Shown piece by piece: positions 35,616 to 44,056 of a stretch of DNA of 64,000 nt. The notes under the pieces are model-generated. The model saw only the letters and a program-made list of their open reading frames with translations, was not told where the DNA came from and searched no databases. This DNA comes from UBA5614 sp963667535 (GTDB lineage Bacteria > Cloacimonadota > Cloacimonadia > Cloacimonadales > Cloacimonadaceae): the NCBI GenBank assembly GCA_963667535.2, contig CAXXDU010000002.1, positions 496,001 to 560,000 of the forward strand. The letters are read 5' to 3'. The position numbers were made by a program, and so were the translations under genes. Positions within the stretch are counted from its first letter, which is position 1, and the number at the start of each line of letters is the position of its first letter.

Positions 35616-36614
35616 TTATTTTATGACAAGCTTACGGGTTTGAACAGCATTGCCTGCTGTAAGTTTGTACATATAGATGCCGGAAGAAAGTAAATTTCCT
35701 CTGTCATCTCTGCCATCAAAAGTTACATTATGCAATTGAGCATTCATCTTACCATTGACAAGTGTGCGGACTTTCTGACCTTTAAGGTTGAAAATCTGTA
35801 CTTGTACAGGCTGGACGCTTTTAAGATTGAAAGCAATCTCAGTTGTGCCATTGAAAGGATTGGGATAATTGCCGATTAATTTAGCATCAGGAAGAACAAC
35901 ATAATCCTGAGTGGCATTAGTAACAAGCATATCTGCATCACCGCGGGGATTGATGCCATAAAGATTGAAAGAATAATCAACGATACCACGAATTTCTGCC
36001 CAGTGACTTCCAACAGTAATGCCGCTGAAAACGTGATCCCAGGAATAATTACCATCATCAACCTGACCAGCTCCACTGCCGTCAGTTACATAAAATTCCA
36101 TATGATTATCAGGTACTGTTGTAGCAGTTACATTCTGAATTTTGCAATATACACTTTCCCACATTTCACCATTGGCAGGAACACCCGGATTTGCCAAAGC
36201 ACTGGTAGGAATCAAAGATGGAGCAGGAACCTGATTGCCACTGCTGACGATTTGTATGGTTGGAGTTGGATTGTTATTACCGATTTCTGTCATGCCATAA
36301 TATTCAATCAAACCACCGGTAACATTTACGAGGTCACCAATTGCGACGCCGGTGCCAAATCTGTAAATGTATAAGCCACTCCAGGGTCCGCCATTGGGGT
36401 CTGTTATAAAGAATTTGGGTTGTGGATAAGCTGAACTTGTTCCATAAGTTGCAGCAGATACTATACCAGTTACGGTTACGGTCTGACCGGCATATGGTGA
36501 TGGAAAAGTTCCATCAGCGCCAGGGGTTTCAGTAAACTGAACATCATAGCACGTTAGGGCAAAAGCCAGTCCCAAACTAAGAACCAAAAGACTAATTAAA
36601 GCAAAGCGTTTCAT
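35616..36614 (-). CDS. Secreted OB-fold-like protein with sorting tail
   Basis: A 332-residue protein. The start at 36614 (MKRFALISLLVLSLG) is chosen because GGAGG lies just upstream and a signal peptide follows; an open frame runs 27 codons further. The passenger (residues 20-225) has the look of the OB-fold domains in secreted nucleases (VQFTETPGADGTFPSPYAGQ, TVTVTGIVSAATYG, FFITDPNGGPWSGLYIY, WAEIRGIVDYSF). No catalytic nuclease motif is seen. The C-terminal ~80 residues are the sorting module (GNYPNPFNGTTEIAFNLKS, GRDDRGNLLSSGIYMYKLT, ending RKLVIK). It is monocistronic, with a terminator behind. Confidence 0.85.
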   Translation of the reverse strand: MKRFALISLLVLSLGLAFALTCYDVQFTETPGADGTFPSPYAGQTVTVTGIVSAATYGTSSAYPQPKFFITDPNGGPWSGLYIYRFGTGVAIGDLVNVTGGLIEYYGMTEIGNNNPTPTIQIVSSGNQVPAPSLIPTSALANPGVPANGEMWESVYCKIQNVTATTVPDNHMEFYVTDGSGAGQVDDGNYSWDHVFSGITVGSHWAEIRGIVDYSFNLYGINPRGDADMLVTNATQDYVVLPDAKLIGNYPNPFNGTTEIAFNLKSVQPVQVQIFNLKGQKVRTLVNGKMNAQLHNVTFDGRDDRGNLLSSGIYMYKLTAGNAVQTRKLVIK

Positions 36615-36852
36615 ATTACTTGCCTCCTTATTATTTACCTTTAGATATAAAGCCATTATTTTGGTATTCAAAAACGTGACAATCTTTTTTTTCAAATATG
36701 CCTAAATTCTTTTAGATTGAATTAAAATTTATGAATTGGCTTATTCTTTGCTTTCCAAAGCCCCCTTGGTTTTGACTTATATTTACTTGACAATAAAAAC
36801 TTATAAATCTTAGTTACGCATAATAGTATATTAATTACATTGGGAGATGTTT

Positions 36853-38928
36853 ATGTCTATTAATCCATTAATGGAGCGTGTGAATAATCACAGGCTGAAA
36901 ACTATACCTTTTCACTTAATCAAAACTGAGCACTATATGCCTGCGGTTGAAGCATCGCTGGCAATAGCAAATGAGAATTTTGATAGAATCCGCAATGATA
37001 AAGAGACACCCTCTTTTGAAAATACTATTCTGGGGATGGATTTTGCCGGAGAACATCTTGATTATGTCTCCGAAGTTTACTTTAATCTGCTTAGCGCTGA
37101 ATCTGATACTGAATTTAAAGCTTTGGCACAACAAATTTCACCAATGTTATCGGAATTCAGCAGCTCTATCATGACTGATGAAGCAATTTTTGGTCGCGTT
37201 AAAAGAGTTTATGAGCTAGAATGTCTGAACAAAGAAAAGCCGATTCCTGACTTTAATAACAAAGAGCAAATGAAAAAATGCGAGAGATACCGCTTAATCG
37301 AAAAAGTGTACAAAAGTTTTATCAGAAATGGCGCAATGCTCTCATGTGAAAACAAGAAAAAACTCACCGAGATAGATAAAGAACTCAGTAAATTGAGTCC
37401 CAGGTTTTCTGACAATGTTTTGGATGCAACCAATGCCTATGAAATGCATCTGACTGAACAATCAGAAGTGGAAGGAATACCTGAATCAACACTTCAGGCA
37501 GCAGCTTATCGTGCCAAACAAAAGGGCAAGGAAGGCGGATGGCTTTTCAATCTGCAAATGCCAAATCTTATCCCCGTCCTGACCTACTGTAAAAACCGAA
37601 AAATCAGAGAGACCATCCAAAAAGTCTATACTTCCAGAGCCTTCAAAGACAAGTTTGATAATCAACAAAACATCAAACGTATTCTGGAGCTTAGAAGTGA
37701 ACGGGCAAAAATGCTTGGTTTTGAAACACATGCACATTATGTTCTGGCAGAAAGAATGGCAGAAAGCCCGGAAGCTGTAATTACTTTTCTGGATAAAATT
37801 TACAATATTGCTTATCCTGCTGCCAAAGAAGAACTGGCAGAAATGCAGGCATTTGCCAAAGAAACTGATGGTATCACAGACTTTATGCCCTGGGATTATA
37901 ATTATTACAGCACTAAGCTCAAAGAAAAGAAATATCAATATGACCCTGAGCAACTCCGACCCTGGTTTAAACTTGAGAATGTTCAGGAAGGTCTTTTCCT
38001 TTTAGTTAACAAGATTTATGGTATCAAGCTTCGTCAGGTTACCGATGTTCCTGTTTATCATAAAGATGTTACTACCTGGGAAGTTCATGATGCAGATGAC
38101 AGTTTTCTTGGTTTGATATATCTGGATATGTTCCCACGTGAAACAAAACGTGGCGGAGCCTGGATGAGTTCTTTCCAGGCACAGGGATTGCATAGTGAAG
38201 GGATGAGACGTCCACATGTAATCAATGTAGCATCTCTGACACCGTCTACAGATGAACAGCCATCACTGCTCAGATTTGACGAAGTACGCACAGTATTTCA
38301 TGAATTTGGTCATGCTTTGCATTGTCTCTTATCTGATTGTAATTATAAAGCTCTGGCGGGTCCCAGTGTTTTATGGGATTTTGTGGAACTTCCTTCTCAG
38401 ATAATGGAAAACTGGCTTTTTGAAAAAGAAGCCTTGAATCTCTTTGCCAGACATTACCAAACGGGTGAATTGCTTCCGGAAGAACTTCTGGATAAAGTCC
38501 TGGCTGCCCGTAATTTCTGTGCCGGTAATGGCAATCTTTCACAATTACGCTATGCCATGCTTGATTTTACCTGGCATTTGACAGATCCTGCCGAGATTAC
38601 AGATATTGATGCTTTTGAAAGAAAGGCTCTTGAACGTTATGCTATAATGCCTCCAATTCCTAATGCTAATACATCCTGCACTTTCTCCCATATCTTTGCC
38701 GGCGGATATTCAGCCGGATATTATTCTTATAAATGGGCTGAAGCTCTGGAAGCTGATGCCTGGTCACTGATTCAGGAGAAAGGCATATTAAATCAGGAAG
38801 TAACCTTAGCCTTCAGGAATAAAATCCTTGCCAAAGGTAATTCAGTTCACCCGATGGATTTATTTGTAGCATTCCGTGGACGCAAGCTGGATCCTGATGC
38901 ATTGCTTAAAAGAGATGGTTTAATCTAA
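36853..38928 (+). CDS. M3-family metallopeptidase (peptidyl-dipeptidase Dcp / oligopeptidase A type)
   Basis: About 691 residues, cytoplasmic (no signal peptide). The zinc site HEFGHALHCLL lies near residue 480, with the third ligand Glu in the following helix (FVELPSQIMENW near 510). Other family blocks are DMFPRETKRGGAW near 425 and YYSYKWAEALEADAW near 625. The start at 36853 (MSINPLM) is preferred over the GTTTATG-preceding ATG at 36847, because GGGAG lies six bases before it. It hydrolyses oligopeptides to free amino acids or dipeptides for fermentation. A second, different M3 enzyme is at 49587. Confidence 0.93.
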   Translation: MSINPLMERVNNHRLKTIPFHLIKTEHYMPAVEASLAIANENFDRIRNDKETPSFENTILGMDFAGEHLDYVSEVYFNLLSAESDTEFKALAQQISPMLSEFSSSIMTDEAIFGRVKRVYELECLNKEKPIPDFNNKEQMKKCERYRLIEKVYKSFIRNGAMLSCENKKKLTEIDKELSKLSPRFSDNVLDATNAYEMHLTEQSEVEGIPESTLQAAAYRAKQKGKEGGWLFNLQMPNLIPVLTYCKNRKIRETIQKVYTSRAFKDKFDNQQNIKRILELRSERAKMLGFETHAHYVLAERMAESPEAVITFLDKIYNIAYPAAKEELAEMQAFAKETDGITDFMPWDYNYYSTKLKEKKYQYDPEQLRPWFKLENVQEGLFLLVNKIYGIKLRQVTDVPVYHKDVTTWEVHDADDSFLGLIYLDMFPRETKRGGAWMSSFQAQGLHSEGMRRPHVINVASLTPSTDEQPSLLRFDEVRTVFHEFGHALHCLLSDCNYKALAGPSVLWDFVELPSQIMENWLFEKEALNLFARHYQTGELLPEELLDKVLAARNFCAGNGNLSQLRYAMLDFTWHLTDPAEITDIDAFERKALERYAIMPPIPNANTSCTFSHIFAGGYSAGYYSYKWAEALEADAWSLIQEKGILNQEVTLAFRNKILAKGNSVHPMDLFVAFRGRKLDPDALLKRDGLI

Positions 38929-38955
38929 ACTAATGTCGGTCACATATACAAAACA

Positions 38956-38990
38956 AAGGCTGTTTACTCATTGTAAACAGCCTTATTTTT
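38956..38990 (+). terminator. Intrinsic terminator
   Basis: A 12-bp perfect stem AAGGCTGTTTAC / GTAAACAGCCTT (38956-38967, 38973-38984), loop TCATT, then ATTTTT. It lies 28 bp after the M3 peptidase stop, and may also serve the minus-strand mce operon, which ends at 39043. Confidence 0.85.
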
Positions 38991-39042
38991 GATAATAAAC
39001 TTGTATTTAATTGAACCTCAAGACAGTTAACCTGCCAATTAG

Positions 39043-39444
39043 TCAGTGTTTTTCCTTACAGAGCTCGATTAATACACCTAAAGTTGATTTTGGGTGTAGA
39101 AAAGCAATATCAGCGCCATGAGCACCGGGACGAGGTTCTTTATCTATCAATTGAATGCCTTTTGCTTCAGTTGATTCCAGCTCTTGAGGCAGGTCATCAA
39201 CTGCAAAAGCGATATGCTGCACTCCTTCGCCTTTCTTTTCGATGAATTTGGCGACAGGGCTGTCTTCAGACATAGGAGCCAGCAGTTCAATTCTGGTATC
39301 TCCACATGGAAAGAAAGCTACTTTCACTTTTTGGGAAGGAACTTCTTCCACGCTTTCCAGTTTGAGTCCCAGCTTTTCATAAAAAGCAATACCTGCATCC
39401 AAATCTGTAACTGCAATGCCGATATGTGAAATATGCTTAATCAT
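39043..39444 (-). CDS. mce: Methylmalonyl-CoA epimerase
   Basis: A 133-residue glyoxalase-fold protein. Two repeated beta-alpha modules are visible, HISHIGIAVTDLDAGIAFYEK (1-24) and VQHIAFAVDDLPQELE (75-92). Metal ligands are the His residues of these motifs and the Glu residues in TRIELLAP and GVLIELC. It interconverts (R)- and (S)-methylmalonyl-CoA in the propionate/succinate route. It is the last gene of the operon korDABC-mce, one base behind korC, suggesting that 2-oxoacid oxidation and propionyl-CoA handling are controlled together. The mutase is not in the window. Confidence 0.93.
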   Translation of the reverse strand: MIKHISHIGIAVTDLDAGIAFYEKLGLKLESVEEVPSQKVKVAFFPCGDTRIELLAPMSEDSPVAKFIEKKGEGVQHIAFAVDDLPQELESTEAKGIQLIDKEPRPGAHGADIAFLHPKSTLGVLIELCKEKH

Positions 39445-39445
39445 A

Positions 39446-40000
39446 CTATTTCCCGTAATTTTCAGCTAACTCAAATCCCAGCTTCATGGCTTTGTAGTTC
39501 AAATCCAGAAAAGCAGGCTTCACTGAATTTGCTATAGCTTGTTTGAGTGATTCTTCTTTAACTATACCTGTTACTTTGACCATAAAAGCCAGAGAAATAA
39601 TGTTGGTTGTAATCGGGCTGCCGAGCTTTTCAGTGACGATTTCCGTAAAGGGAACTTCATATGTATGGTCAGACATCAGGGAAATGTTTTTAACGAAGGT
39701 TGTGTCCACAATAAGAACACCACTTTCCTTGAGTTCAAACAAATACACGTCACAAGCTTCCTGGGTGAGAGCCATCAGCACATCAAACGAAGTGGCTTCA
39801 GGAAAATAGATTTCACTGTCGCTGATGATGACATCAGCTCTGGAATAGCCTCCGCGTGATTCAGGACCATAACTTTGAGTCTGAGTCACTCTGCGTTTAT
39901 CAATCACAGCGGCTCTGGCAAGAATGATACCGGCAAGAATGAGACCCTGACCACCGCTACCGGATAGCCTGATTTCAGTTGTTTTACTTGCTTTACTCAT
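39446..40000 (-). CDS. korC: 2-oxoacid:ferredoxin oxidoreductase, gamma subunit
   Basis: A 184-residue subunit with the typical N-terminal loop EIRLSGSGGQGLILAG (residues 8-23), TQSYGPESRGGYSRADVIIS near 40-60 and the closing helix. It overlaps the beta-subunit gene by 8 bp. With KorA, B and D it would oxidise a 2-oxoacid (2-oxoglutarate is the usual substrate for this four-gene type) to the acyl-CoA and reduce ferredoxin. The exact substrate is an inference from subunit type and the neighbouring mce gene. Confidence 0.9.
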   Translation of the reverse strand: MSKASKTTEIRLSGSGGQGLILAGIILARAAVIDKRRVTQTQSYGPESRGGYSRADVIISDSEIYFPEATSFDVLMALTQEACDVYLFELKESGVLIVDTTFVKNISLMSDHTYEVPFTEIVTEKLGSPITTNIISLAFMVKVTGIVKEESLKQAIANSVKPAFLDLNYKAMKLGFELAENYGK

Positions 40001-40838
40001 TTCCGCCTCCCATTGATTGGGCTTTTATACAAAGCTTGGCATAAGCATCAGTGTATTCAGATCTGACTTCTTTTCTGAGCACGCCACGAATGATTTTGCC
40101 TTCCACCTTTTCGGGTGGAAGCTTTTCAACAGCAGCCAAAGGAACAGAATTATCCCTGAAATTCTTCATCATTTCAGGTGCTCCGCCTTTTTTGTTTAAC
40201 CTGCCATAGATAACCGGGCAGGCGCTGACAACTTCAATGATAGAGAATCCCGGATGATTTATGGCTTCTTTAACCATATTCTGGGTTTCTTGTGTATGGA
40301 AAGCAGTTGTGCGTGCTACATAGCTGGCTCCTGCTCCCATAGCCAGATCACAGATGTTAAAATCAGGCTCAATATTGCCATAAGATGCTGTAGTGGCATA
40401 AGCTCCGTTCGGAGTAGTGGGACTGCACTGTCCGCCTGTCATGCCGTAAATATTGTTATTTACCAGAATAACAGTGATGTCGATGTTCCTGCGGGCAGCA
40501 TGAATCAGATGATTACCACCTATAGCTGTGCAATCTCCGTCTCCTGTGACGACTATGACTTTCATTTTAGGTTTATGCATTTTAACCCCTGTGGCATAAG
40601 CGATAGCTCTGCCATGCAGGGTATGCAGGGTATTCAAATCCACATATACAGGCATTCTGCTTGAGCAACCGATACCGGAAACCATGATGTAATCATCACG
40701 GTTGATTTGCATTTCGGCAAGGGCTCTGATGATAGCGCCCAGCACTATACCATTACTGCATCCGGCGCACCAGACATGGGGAAACTTTTTATCGTGTCTC
40801 AGATATTCATGTATTACTTTTTGTGAGATTGTAGCCAT
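39993..40838 (-). CDS. korB: 2-oxoacid:ferredoxin oxidoreductase, beta (TPP) subunit
   Basis: A 281-residue subunit carrying the thiamine diphosphate site. Diagnostic motifs are HVWCAGCSNGIVLGA near 20-35, MVSGIGCSSRMPVY near 52-65, and the TPP/Mg loop VTGDGDCTAIGGNHLIHA near 95-112 (GDG, with the N of NNNIYGMTGGQ). The sequence matches the 2-oxoglutarate/2-oxoisovalerate type more than pyruvate:ferredoxin oxidoreductase. Its ATG lies just behind the korA stop. Confidence 0.93.
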   Translation of the reverse strand: MATISQKVIHEYLRHDKKFPHVWCAGCSNGIVLGAIIRALAEMQINRDDYIMVSGIGCSSRMPVYVDLNTLHTLHGRAIAYATGVKMHKPKMKVIVVTGDGDCTAIGGNHLIHAARRNIDITVILVNNNIYGMTGGQCSPTTPNGAYATTASYGNIEPDFNICDLAMGAGASYVARTTAFHTQETQNMVKEAINHPGFSIIEVVSACPVIYGRLNKKGGAPEMMKNFRDNSVPLAAVEKLPPEKVEGKIIRGVLRKEVRSEYTDAYAKLCIKAQSMGGGNE

Positions 40839-40839
40839 T

Positions 40840-42042
40840 TTAATGTACCTCTCTGATTACGCGTAAGATATCATTGGGTGTGATAAGAGTACCATCAGCT
40901 TTCTGGATGGAGATAAGAGTACTGGTCTTTTGCTCTTTTAGTCTCTGGATTTCGTGTTCCAGTTGTCCCTGGTTGAGTTCCGGTACAATCACTGTATCCA
41001 CATTTCTGAGCATCTTTTTAGCTGCATCATCAGGAAATGGCCAGATAGTAAGCGGACGTAAAAGCCCGACTTTGATACCTTCTGCTCTGGCTGCTGCCAC
41101 AGCGCTTTTGGCTGCTCTGGAGGTGATACCTGCTGCAAAAACTGCAATCTTGGCATCTTCCATCTGATAGCTTTCAATTTGTACGAGGTCGCGTATGTTG
41201 TAATCTATTTTCTTGCGCAGACGTTCCATCATCACATTTGCTTCTGCTGACTTATTAGTCGGGAAGCCCAAGGCATCGTGAGTGAGTCCGGTTACGTTAT
41301 ATCTGTAGCCTTCGCCAAAGCTGGCAAGAGGTGACAGATATTTCTGATTTTCATCGTAGTGTTTATACCAATGAGGTGGGACAGTGGGTTTAATACGTGA
41401 TATTACACGCACTTTACTGATGTCCGGCAAAGTGACGGCTTCACGCATATGTCCGATAACCTCATCCATGAGCAGGATTACACAAGTACGGTATTTTTCT
41501 GATAAGTTCACAGCCCGGATGGTAAGTTCATAGCTTTCTTTGACAGAATTTGGATAAAGCACGATAGCAGGACTGTCACCGTGAGAACCCCATCTGGATT
41601 GCATGATGTCACCTTGTCCGGGACTGGTCGGCATACCTGTGCTGGGTCCGTTACGCATGACATTCACAACCACGCAGGGAGTTTCGGTAATTTTAGCATA
41701 GCCAATGCCTTCCTGCATGAGTGAAAAGCCCGGTCCGCTAGTGGCGGTTAAGGACTTTGCACCTGCCAGAGAAGCACCAGTGATTGCACAAATACTGGCA
41801 ATTTCATCTTCCATCTGGATAAAGACACCGTTTCGCTTGGGCAATTCAACGGATAATATCTCAGCCACCTCAGTGGAAGGAGTAATAGGATATCCGGCAA
41901 AGAAATTTACCCCGGCATCCAGAGCGCCTCTGGCGATTGCTTCATTTCCCTGCATTAACACCACTCGTTGTTCTGAATCATAGGTTTCTGCAGGTTTGGG
42001 AGTCTGTACTTTTGGTTTGACTGGTTTTTTTACTGTAGCCAT
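40840..42042 (-). CDS. korA: 2-oxoacid:ferredoxin oxidoreductase, alpha subunit
   Basis: About 400 residues. Blocks of the family are MQGNEAIARGALDAGVNFF near 30-45, YPITPSTEVAEILS near 50-62, ATSGPGFSLMQEGIGYAK near 100-118 and GPSTGMPTSPGQGDIMQSR near 130-148. The last identifies the 2-oxoglutarate-type alpha subunit. The first ~25 residues are Lys/Pro-rich and not conserved. The start at 42042 (MATVKK) is preferred because GGGAG lies seven bases upstream; the ATG at 42048 touches that site. Confidence 0.93.
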   Translation of the reverse strand: MATVKKPVKPKVQTPKPAETYDSEQRVVLMQGNEAIARGALDAGVNFFAGYPITPSTEVAEILSVELPKRNGVFIQMEDEIASICAITGASLAGAKSLTATSGPGFSLMQEGIGYAKITETPCVVVNVMRNGPSTGMPTSPGQGDIMQSRWGSHGDSPAIVLYPNSVKESYELTIRAVNLSEKYRTCVILLMDEVIGHMREAVTLPDISKVRVISRIKPTVPPHWYKHYDENQKYLSPLASFGEGYRYNVTGLTHDALGFPTNKSAEANVMMERLRKKIDYNIRDLVQIESYQMEDAKIAVFAAGITSRAAKSAVAAARAEGIKVGLLRPLTIWPFPDDAAKKMLRNVDTVIVPELNQGQLEHEIQRLKEQKTSTLISIQKADGTLITPNDILRVIREVH

Positions 42043-42054
42043 CTTCATTCTCCC

Positions 42055-42354
42055 TTATTTTTCCTTGGCACCGGTAATTGCAAAATCAGGACATAGCCTG
42101 TCACAGGTTTCGCAATGAATGCATTTTTCGGGGTTTGCCACGTAGGGTGAACCGTCAGTTTTACTACCCAAACATCCGGTCGGGCAAAATGCAACACAAA
42201 TACCGCACTTCTTGCACCAATTGTAATAAATCTTCACGGGTGAATTTTCGTCTCCCTGAGCTTTGACTTCAGTTATCTCAACTTCCATCTTCTCAGGCGT
42301 ATCCTCCGCACGAATGATCATGCCCACTTTGTCTTTTTCGACGTTCTTGGACAT
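42055..42354 (-). CDS. korD: 2-oxoacid:ferredoxin oxidoreductase, delta (ferredoxin-like) subunit
   Basis: A 99-residue protein with two [4Fe-4S] motifs: CKKCGICVAFCPTGCLG (residues 49-65) and CIHCETCDRLCPDFAI (78-93). It shuttles electrons from the catalytic subunits to free ferredoxin. The N-terminal 40 residues are acidic and not conserved. It is the first gene of korDABC-mce, with GGAGG before the ATG. The 42355-42602 gap to the divergent lipoprotein gene should hold both promoters. Confidence 0.92.
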   Translation of the reverse strand: MSKNVEKDKVGMIIRAEDTPEKMEVEITEVKAQGDENSPVKIYYNWCKKCGICVAFCPTGCLGSKTDGSPYVANPEKCIHCETCDRLCPDFAITGAKEK

Positions 42355-42602
42355 TGTACCTCCATTTAAAATAATACGTTTGTGTCTTTTTAAATACTAT
42401 GCATTTTCTTTCAAGGTTTTTTTATCGAATTCCCAAATTTATCGGATGAAAGGTATAACTATACTCCCGAAGATATTGCCCTTTAAATGCACTTACCAAA
42501 TGTATTTTCAAAAAACCTTGACTTAATTCATTAATTACTATTTATTTGCTTTTGTCAGCCTAAACAGAAGCTGCTATAAAAGTTTTGCATGATGGAGATG
42601 AT

Positions 42603-43262
42603 ATGAGAAAGCTCTTCTTTATTACTTTGTTGGTGGTTTGTTCAATACTATTTACCACCTGTAAATCCCAAAAACCTGAGGAAAAATCCTGGGATATTAC
42701 GATTAGAAATCTAAATACGGGTTTTGTTGAAGAGCCCCACTTTAGTTTTTTAGCTAAGTACAATTCCGGTAGTAAATCCGTTTCTGAGCTTGATGAATAT
42801 ACTCTGATAATCGACTCGCTTAATATACCTGTTGAAGCAACTGAATCAGGTCATGATTTGAGCGTTTCTGCTGAAGTACTTTTATCCTATGGGCAAAGCT
42901 GCGCTGTTACTTTTTCCCGAAACGAATCTGTAATCTTTTCCGGAAATATAAAAATACCCAATTTTGCTTTCTGTAATTATCCTGAAAGTTTTAACCCGAC
43001 TCAGCAACAATCTCTTAGTTGGACACTATCAGAAGACAATCAGCAGCAACAAATCTATTTGTGTGCAACCAGTACCAATATAGCAGATCCCGGTCAGGTT
43101 AAAAAGTACATTTCTGTTTCCAGTAATTTAAGAAGTTACACAATCCCTGCCGGAACGATTCCAACTTATGGAGAAAACAGCCTGGGGATAGTTGAAACCA
43201 ATTATTACAATACAGAAACAGTCCACCTTTCAACCATTATTATGGATAGCAGAACATACTAA
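42603..43262 (+). CDS. Lipoprotein of unknown function
   Basis: About 219 residues with a signal peptide and lipobox (ILFTTC, Cys20). The start at ATG 42603 is chosen because GGAGA lies just upstream; the open frame reaches 42585. The mature part looks like one or two beta-sandwich domains with few charged clusters. No family was recognised. A weak promoter (TTGACT 42518-42523, 17 bp, TTTATT 42541-42546) precedes it. Confidence 0.65.
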   Translation: MRKLFFITLLVVCSILFTTCKSQKPEEKSWDITIRNLNTGFVEEPHFSFLAKYNSGSKSVSELDEYTLIIDSLNIPVEATESGHDLSVSAEVLLSYGQSCAVTFSRNESVIFSGNIKIPNFAFCNYPESFNPTQQQSLSWTLSEDNQQQQIYLCATSTNIADPGQVKKYISVSSNLRSYTIPAGTIPTYGENSLGIVETNYYNTETVHLSTIIMDSRTY

Positions 43263-43835
43263 CATCGGGTTTTCTTAATATTCCCAATTCGGAATAGAAC
43301 TCACTAACGTTCATTCCTCTTTTCTTCATTGTACAATCCGTTGAATATCCTAAAGAGATTTAAGGGGTATCTAAGGGTAAACCCCTCTGATACCCCTTAG
43401 AAACCCATTTAATATTTGTAGGATCTATTAAGTAAGATAAGGGGAATGAGCAGAAAACAACCAACAGGATTCTGTCCGGTGTTACGTATTTCCGGCAATG
43501 CTATTACCGGAAAGCAACAGATTGATAATCTATGCTACACCTACCCTCCAGGTAATCACTCTTACTACTATCTTAGTAGTTGCCTGTTAGATGCTTAATG
43601 ATTTCATTAAGCATCTACTCAGAGGATATCCATTTGTAAGCAGTTACGATTTATTGAAAGAAAAGGAGTGTTTTTAAAGTAGTGTAGGATTCCAATCCTG
43701 CGTATAAACAATCATTCATATTCGTTATGCATTTGGACAGCTTTGGAAAGCTATTCTACAAGTAGCTTAGGATTCCAATCCTGAGTAAAAGTACATTTGT
43801 AATTCGTAATTGTAATAATCTTTTTCTGCTCTTAA
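43263..43835. other. Gene-free stretch rich in hairpins and short repeats
   Basis: No gene was found. Visible structures: an 11-bp-arm inverted repeat TAAGGGGTATC / GATACCCCTTA (43361-43371, 43389-43399); TTCCGG...CCGGAA around 43489-43520; a near-perfect 12-13 bp hairpin AGATGCTTAATG / CATTAAGCATCT (43589-43616); and two copies of a motif around the palindrome AGGATTCCAATCCT (about 43679-43702 and 43763-43788). Confidence 0.6.
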
Positions 43836-43839
43836 ATTG

Positions 43840-43915
43840 TGTTATCTGGTTGTATGGTCGCTGCTACCGAGTTGCTTACTTATGTAACTAAGGAAAGTCC
43901 GGGGGTCTGCCCAAC
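43840..43915 (+). pseudogene. RNase P RNA (rnpB) 5' fragment
   Basis: The bases GGTCGCTGCTACC (43856-43868), a stem-loop AGTTGC...GTAACT, and AAGGAAAGTCCGGG (43890-43903) match the order and wording of the 5' part of bacterial RNase P RNA, where GGAAAGUCCGGG is nearly universal. Downstream, through 44056, the expected later parts are missing, notably the 3' block with ACAGAACCCGGCUUA. So this appears to be a truncated or decayed copy. The functional rnpB would be elsewhere. Assignment is by eye only. Confidence 0.5.
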
Positions 43916-44002
43916 AGCTAACCAGCATGCTTCAAGAGGAGAATAGGATTAGAATAGCGGATACAAAATAAACAGAAAACAATTTAAATTTTTCTTGACG
44001 GA

Positions 44003-44038
44003 GTTTTGATTTGGAGGTAGAGCAAGCAGTATCAAAAC
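44003..44038 (+). promoter_or_regulatory. Inverted repeat before the AraC-type regulator
   Basis: GTTTTGAT (44003-44010) and ATCAAAAC (44031-44038) form an 8-bp inverted repeat 18 bp before the ATG at 44057. It follows a TTGACG (43995-44000). It could be an operator for autoregulation or a leader hairpin. Confidence 0.35.
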
Positions 44039-44056
44039 CGAAACAGGAGCAGGGGA

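Noticed and set aside
43840..44056. A complete, functional RNase P RNA
   Set aside because: Only the 5' conserved block is recognisable; the 3' conserved block and later core regions were not found before the next gene.
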